A stretch of 64,000 bases of DNA from Rhipidocladum racemiflorum (taxonomy: Eukaryota; Streptophyta; Magnoliopsida; Poales; Poaceae). Position 1 is the first letter of the stretch. Each line of letters starts with the position of its first letter. A program made the translations under genes and the position numbers. Shown here piece after piece: positions 57,422 to 64,000 of this stretch. The stretch is from contig CM070570.1 of the NCBI GenBank assembly GCA_036346355.1, positions 44,221,592 through 44,285,591 on the forward strand, read 5' to 3'. The notes below the pieces were generated by a model. The model ran no database searches, was not told the DNA's origin, and worked only from the letters and a program-made list of their open reading frames with translations.

Positions 57422-60400
57422 GAAATTAATTCAATTATTAAATCGCTGGAAAAAACCCAACCTGATTTTACTGTTCATCCGACCCGAGCCAGACTTGAAT
57501 CCGACTCGAGTTCGACCCGAGCCGAACCGACCGAGCCAAACCCTATTCGCGTGCGACCGTTGGATCGATATCCACCGGTCAGGATTGAGCCACGTATGCA
57601 CATGCCTTACACCGTTGGATCGAGATCCAACGGCTGTGCCCGTGTCCGCGCGCATGGCCGTCGGATCGAGCCGCGTGGACGGCTGAGATTGCACCATGTC
57701 GCCTCTCTGTGTCCGAGCCGGACTCCACCGCCCCGTAACGGCCTCGCCAAGGAATCCGCGCGTATCTCGACGTCCAAGCCGGTATTTAATGTGTGGGTGC
57801 GTGCCCGAGGATCGCCTTCGCCTTGCGTAGCTTTTGCCCTAGCCGCCGCCGCCCGTAGCGCTCCATCGCGCCCGCGATTGCTCGCCGTAGTTAATTAGGG
57901 TTAGCTTTCGGTTTTGGCAAGTTTCTGCCGCCGTCCTCCGCCGCATTGGAGCCCAGATCCGAGACCGTCGCAACAAGGCGCGCTTGGGGGTACCACTCAC
58001 TTCGCCAGAGAGCCACGCAAACGCCGTTTGGTTGGTCATCATCTTCGTCTCTGGCCACCTCTGCTCCGCCGCGCCATCACCGAAACTGCGAGCTCCCTCC
58101 GCCTATGGATCTTCATCGCACGGCCCAGATTCGTCCATGTCACCCGTTAATAATTTCCACATTACAGTTTTAGATCTAATAACAACCGTTGGATCTAGAT
58201 CCAACGCTCAGGATTGAGCCACGTAGCCTTGAACCGCACCGTGCTAGATTAGGTTTCAGTCGTTAGATCTAGATCGTACGGTTAGAATTGACCCGCGTTG
58301 TAGCGTTAGATGCGATCTCAGTCGTTCGATCGAGATCGAACGGTGTACATTGAGCCACGTGTCGAGCACCGGGACATGCCACGTCGCCCCTCGGTGACGC
58401 ATAAACCCGATCAGATCTCGACCGTTCGATCCAAATCGAACGGTCCAGATCAAACCACGTGATTCCACAGTAGCGAGATTAGATCTAATCTGGACCGTCA
58501 GATTTCAAACCGACTGTAACATCCTCAAAACTTATTAAAAGGTAAAATGAATTACTAAATTATATTTGTGAATTAGTGCTGCATTTTATGGAGTGTGGTG
58601 CATTTTGGTGATTTTCCTGTCTTTTAGAATGGGTCTGATCAAGGAATATATACAAAATTATATGTATATATATAGTTGTATATATATTAACCATAATATC
58701 AAGAATGAATCCTCTAGTTGGCATTAGTGTCCAAAACACTTTATTATAGTCTGTTGAATGCTTGTCTGGCCTTTGAAACCAACGGGTTGCAACGCCGTCT
58801 TTCCTCTCTCTATTTCACTTGCGTGTGGGTCCATGTCCCACCTGTCATTTACTCTCTCTCTCTCTCTCAGTCAAGAGGACCGAAACCATTGTTCCTCTTC
58901 TTCCTCCATGTCTTCCTTGTCTCTGCTCTCTCGTCCTTTCCCGTACAGGGTCGTCGGGGAGGAAGCAACAGCTGCGCTGCGTCTGCCAAAGCTGAACGAA
59001 GCTTGGACGCTACTGCTGACCATTATCCACCTGCCCTTCGGATCATGCCAAGCCTCTGCGGGACAGAAGGGGTGGGAAGGATCGAGAGGATCGCTAGGAC
59101 AGCCGGCGATTCTTATCCGACCAAGCCTCCCAATCCAAAGTTAATCCGGGCATATTGGGAGTGGCTCGAAACCTACTACAATCCACTCTTAATCGTGAAG
59201 CCCTAGTGCCAACCCGAATACCCTTCAGTCTTCAGTTCCATTGCCAGTCACGCTATCGCCGCAACCAAATTTCCGACCCCATTCCTCCTGCAAGCCAGTG
59301 CTTCCAAATCACTCCTGGCCTTAGCATCTACATCCGACCCAGTGCTTAACCCCTCAATCCACTTGGCCCAAGAACCGCAGCCGAGCCGCTGCACGGTGCG
59401 CATCTTCCTCAAGACCGGTGAACGCTAATTTGGGAAAACTTCCAAATTCGTCGAGCCTGTTCGAGATCCACCGAAGAGCCCTCCCACTGGTCGATTTCTC
59501 TTTTTCACTGTTAGTGTGCACGGTGAGGTCTCTGCTTCCCTTCTTTCCTTCAGGAAGCGGTGCTTGTTGAGTGTTGCAGACATCTGTAGATGTTTATTTT
59601 ACCACCAATCTTGACTTATCCATCTTCTTTTCACCTGCATGTCTGTCGCTGCTTGATCCACCGGCTGGCCTTGCTCTGCTGTCGCCATTCACAATTGGTT
59701 CCTCGCTATGGGCGTTGTCACCTAGACCTGTCGCCGGCCGGTTGATTCTGGAGCCCTTTCTCTCTGATTGGTCACGCCGCCCACAGTCAGTATCGGCGTT
59801 ACAAGGAGTACTTGACACACTGCTATTCCTGACCATTAGCTTCAGGTAAAGATAAAGAATGTTTTGGTTCAGTGCGATGCTTCCATCAGTACAAAACTAG
59901 CTAGATGATCTATTCTAGGAGTCAATCGCTGAGGACATAGGGTCATACGAAAATAGACCACTCTCTGGATCTGTTCTAAATACTTCTATTCTGGTGATGG
60001 AGATCTTTACATCTAGTTGCACTTCAAGTTGGAAACTAGATGTTATTCAGAACTTATCGTTCTTTTGGCCTTGGGTTCTAGAATTCGTCTGGGCGTAGAA
60101 TTTTGGAATTTGCTCAAGCATGTTCCTCTGTGTTGTCGGATTGCACAGCGAATTGGTGGCGCTGTTGTATTTTTTTTTATGGAACTAAGTTTGTGTGGCC
60201 AGTGCGCGTGAATACTAGAAATATTCAGAATTAGAAAAATCGCGATGCAACAGTTTGGGATCCATTCTATTCGTTTTCTGCTTAGTTGAAACCCTGAATC
60301 ATGCTTTTAGTGATCTGTAGCACGTCAGGAGTACTGAGATTTCTCTGAAGTATTTGTTTGCATGCGTCCTTAATCTGCGCAATGATTAAAGATTTGTTAC

Positions 60401-63400
60401 AATGAGCGATCTACTCGATTGTTCATTTCACGTAGATAGTGACGGAGGGAGTATATTACATGTTGCTGGAACACATGAGTGTCTTTCCTGTACTCATGCT
60501 GCATTTTTGGTTAGCATATGCAAGGACTTGGATAAGCTGCATACCGGTATAGTTGGGTTCAGAATCTGATGCGTAGCCAGTATGATTTTAGTACTGTATG
60601 AGCATCCTAAATTAAACCCCACATGTTAACTCGAGTTAGATTCCGTAGATTCATATTGTGCAAAAATGTGTCGAATCAAACCTGTATGCGTAGGTTTTCA
60701 TTATGGAAAATGTTAAAATGATCCTAGAGAAAAACCTAGGGTGTACGGTAATGATTTACTGGAGTCCATTTTGTGTTACATAGCAAATTATATTATGACC
60801 TTGATGTGTATGAAAATTGATTTTAGAATATTGCCTTGGCGTACAGTATTAATTAACTCAGTTCCGTATACTGTTGTTTAATGAAGTTGAATCATGACCT
60901 TATGATGCGCGTGTTGATGCTAATGGGATTCAGATGTATTGAAGTGAACTATCTTTAGCATTCTACGGTAGCATAATTCCGTGGAAGGTGACCAAGTTTG
61001 AATTTGGAATTTTCTTGAATCGATCTGGACATAAACATGTTTCTTATGTAGTAAATGGTATTATAACCCTATTGTGTCTGAGGTGTTGAATGTAATTCGA
61101 CATTTGATTGTTGTGAGATGCTTTTCCGTATGTTTATGTTTATCGTTGTTCAGTTGATTCTTCATTGATATTTTCTCGCTTTGTTGTTGTTTTGGGTATA
61201 TTCCGCCGAATTGACGGAAATTAATCTGGTTACCGACGACTCTAGAACTGATCTAGCTGTCAACGATCAAGGCAAGCACCCCTCTTGACCATGTTGATCC
61301 TAAATTTTCATAACATTTAAAATTTGATGAATAATTTGCATGCATGCTTTACTTTTTACAAATTTCGTGTTTTGTGGGTACCGGTAGATATAACCCATAT
61401 TAATAGGATTCCCTGGTCTTTGGACAAATGATCAATTTCTAACCCTAGGTTCTGGATTACGTTCAAACTACTGAACGAGGGTTTCATAGTCCAATATTAT
61501 TCAAATGTTGAGCTTCGCTCTAAAAGACTGTTGGGATATTTTATTCTGATCCTCTTTCCTTAATAAATTTCTTAATATTTAATCTGAGTAATGGAAGGAA
61601 ACGGATAGTTTATTAAAAACAGAAATAAAACTATTGAATTTGGCGCGAGTGATTATTGGCAATAGCCGGAAGTGCTAGTCTTAACTAGCACGTAGATAGG
61701 GGGAGATCTTCGCCCGTGTCGTGTAAGAACCAAGCTGATGTGTTGTTTTCAAGCCAAGATAACCGTACATCCACAAGTACTGGAATGGAACGGTCTTAAC
61801 TCATTAAATTGTCTGAGACTAGCTTTGCACTTGGGTAGACAGTAGATGTACGGGCAATCCGATTCGGGTTGTTCGAAGGGACGTCCACACCGAGGTGAAT
61901 TGGAATAAACGTTTACCGATACAACGGTGTACGCCTGGTTATTAGTTGGGGCTGTTAGTATTCCAGGTGGGCCACTAGCTCTGGGATACTGTGACCTTAT
62001 TATTTTTTTGGCTTCCAACATGATCAGGGTTAGTCGTCACCGGGCTGGTGCAAAGCTAGGTTCCGATAATCGAACGGTTTCGTTATGAACTCCCCGGCGA
62101 CACACCAAAGGAAGTGTGATAAATCTGCAAAAAGGGAGGACATATCTTGTGGGTAAAGATGTACAACTCTGCAGAGTATATAAACTAATCGATTAGCCGC
62201 GCTCGCGGTCATGAGCACTTGGTAAAGTCATCACATAGCTAGACCTTTTCTGAAACTTTTATAAAACTTGACCAGATAATTTAATGTTTAATTGCAAATT
62301 TTTCCCGGGAATGAAAAAGGGGAAAGTTTATTACTCACGAAGGGCCGTGAGTAATATCGTTACTCTTCACTCACAAAGGAGTGTGGGTGGATTGTTATTT
62401 AGTTCAATCAATATTCATTATTTCGTTTATGCGGCAAACTGCTTTAAGTTTTATTTACGCTTCTATCTACTATTCATCATTTACAGTTCAATTTATTGCT
62501 TTATGCAACTCAACCATAGCAACTTACTTGTTCATTCAGCCTGCATATAATTAGGACTTATAAAAAGTCTTGCGAGTACGATTTGTACTCAGCTTGCATC
62601 GTTGATACTTTTCTAGGTATTGAATCAGAGATGGCAGAAGAAGATACTTTTGACGTAGACTACGAGTTTTCTAGCGATGGTTCTTTATAAGGTTATCCTT
62701 GCCACTGCCTGTGATTTTGGGCTTGCCACGGCAGCTTCAGGGTGTTGCTTTTGATACTACAATGTTCTACTTATCTTGAACATTATGATGTAAATTATGA
62801 ACTCAGTTGTAATAAATGAACTGGTGAACTTATGTTCGGCTTGATGTCAAATTGTTTCGACGCGTGCTAGCTACTGATCATGGGACTAGCACATGTGGCG
62901 TCTAAAGAACCTTCCTTTTCGCTGCCCTGCGGCAAAAAGGGAGGGTCTTCACACCGACGGCCCAGATAAAGCCACATGGCCGGTAACCGAATCAACACGG
63001 TCCACGCGGGTCAGCCCGATCGTCGCTGACGTCACCCGTGACGTCAGCATGGGCCCGCGTGTCCGCGGCTCAACCCACTGCACGATGACGTCATCCGTGA
63101 CGTCACGGTGGGGTCAAGCTGTCAGAGCCGTTCGACCGAGATGTGATGACGTCATCCAGTGGGGTCCCACGTGTTAGTGACACGTGTACCCGTGGACCGG
63201 GTCCACGGTGGACCGAGCCCGAGCCCGAGCCGTGGACCGAGTCCATGGACCGGATGACGCAAGCTGACGTCATAAATCAATTTTTCTTTAGACAAATAAT
63301 TCGGTGGAAATTCAATGTCCACGTTGACGCAATGCTTACGTCATAATCGGATTTTTCAATAGAAAATAAATGAATTAATTCGGTTTATTCTTTTATTTGA

Positions 63401-64000
63401 TTTTTCAAACTTCAAACGCTTATAACTTTTGTCTTTTAACTCCGATTTGGGTGATTCCAATTTCTAAATTTTTATAAAATTGAGTTCTATTTAATGGTGA
63501 ATTTTATTTATTTTTTGGACATGAGTTTTTCTCTGTTTTTATTTATTTGGTGTTTATTCATCCGTTACGAGTAGACGTTGAAGTGCTCGAAGGCTTCGAA
63601 TGTGAAGTTTTGACCCAGGAGCCAGCTCAAGATCAAGAACAAGTACTTTTTGAAGGCAAGTTATGCTTTGATCATGTTGATCCCGCTTTTGAAAATTATT
63701 TTAATTCAAATTATTGCATGCTAAATTAAGTAGAAAATGCTTTAAATATTTTCGGGAATTAGATAAATGCCTAGTTGTTGTATGACACCTTGTGATATAT
63801 AATTATGTGCCATGAAGCCTTGTCACCCTAGTTGTGGATTATCTAGTTGGACATTAATTAAATGTCCAACATGGGTTAATTAGCATGTTTGTAGTATGCT
63901 TAGCCTGCCACGTAGTCATGACATGATTTTGGTTAACTAAATGCTAATGTTGACTTAATGGAATATGGAACATGTTTTGGAAAAGTGTCATGTGTTATTA
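57422..64000 (+). mobile_element. Second copy of the long LTR family, opposite orientation, runs off the window
   Basis: 57422-58514 matches the reverse complement of about 22810-21765 (for example 'aaatcgctggaaaaaaccc', 'gttggatcgagatccaacg'), and 62954-64000 matches about 21765-20570 (for example 'gagccagctcaagatcaag', 'gtactttttgaaggcaag'). The first roughly 260 bp of the LTR is missing at the left. The copy continues beyond the window, so it is unclear whether it is a solo LTR or part of a whole element. It is interrupted by the solo LTR at 58515-62953. Confidence 0.88.
58515..62953 (+). mobile_element. Long solo LTR (4.4 kb) of another retrotransposon
   Basis: Starts TGTAACATCCTCAAAAC and ends GAGGGTCTTCACA. 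A perfect target duplication CCGAC flanks it (58510-58514, 62954-62958), and the host LTR resumes exactly after it. No retrotransposon protein was found inside. A CT-rich stretch (58850-58870), a GC-richer part (58880-59850) and an AT-rich remainder fit an LTR of a large Gypsy element. 'aataaatgaactgg' near 62813 may be its polyadenylation region. Small open frames inside (for example 58718-59206) are not convincing genes. Confidence 0.86.

Noticed and set aside
58718..59206. Frame starting MALVSKTLYYSLLN
   Set aside because: It lies inside a solo LTR, crosses a CT-rich tract, and has a competing overlapping frame with no known domain.

Overview
The window is plant nuclear DNA, almost certainly from a grass (Poaceae). 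Supporting signs are Stowaway, Tourist and mariner-like elements with CTCCCTCC-type ends, Tat-type Gypsy, Ale-type and Sirevirus-type Copia elements of grass character, a host gene with plant-style introns, and a plastid psaC copy whose conceptual protein looks like the grass form. The species cannot be told from the sequence alone. There is one convincing host gene, a four-exon WRKY transcription factor gene (52101-56215, +). Nearly everything else is transposon-derived.

Layout. 1-13.2 kb: a mariner-like element with a broken DD39D transposase (2367-5756), a GGGCC-rich hAT-like fragment, a Helitron helicase-domain remnant, long non-coding DNA with an approximately 560-bp repeat, and a cluster of small MITEs. 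13.2-43.3 kb: a Russian-doll nest. A small Ale-like Copia element (5' LTR 13247-13467, + strand) is split inside its integrase by a 26-kb Tat-type Gypsy element (16747-42759, minus strand; both LTRs present, target duplication ATGGT). The Gypsy carries two antisense genes and is itself hit by two solo LTRs (19349-23061, target duplication CTGGT; 25313-27044, target duplication CCTCT) and by a Sirevirus-like Copia element (about 31436-39929, minus strand). Inside the Sirevirus gag region sits an uninterrupted, full-length plastid psaC reading frame (35881-36126). 43.3-46.5 kb: AT-rich, LTR-like non-coding DNA. 46469-50208: a PIF/Harbinger element that carries only the Myb/SANT-type ORF1, with one frameshift. 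50.2-56.7 kb: the WRKY gene, whose 2.6-kb first intron holds several MITEs including a complete 995-bp CACTA element. 56.7-64 kb: a hairpin MITE, a Tourist MITE, and a long LTR of the same family as 19349-23061 in opposite orientation, interrupted by a 4.4-kb solo LTR (58515-62953, target duplication CCGAC).

How it fits together. The WRKY gene is intact and probably expressed; its IIb-type domain and exon junctions are complete. The retroelements are all decayed: stop codons, frameshifts, deletions and lost catalytic residues are visible in every polyprotein, so none looks autonomous. The nesting gives a relative age order: Ale Copia first, then Gypsy, then Sirevirus and the solo LTRs, then psaC. 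The most unusual items are the intact psaC trapped almost exactly as a reading frame, the in-frame Sirevirus/Gypsy fusion made by a deletion, and the dense palindrome arrays in the LTRs.
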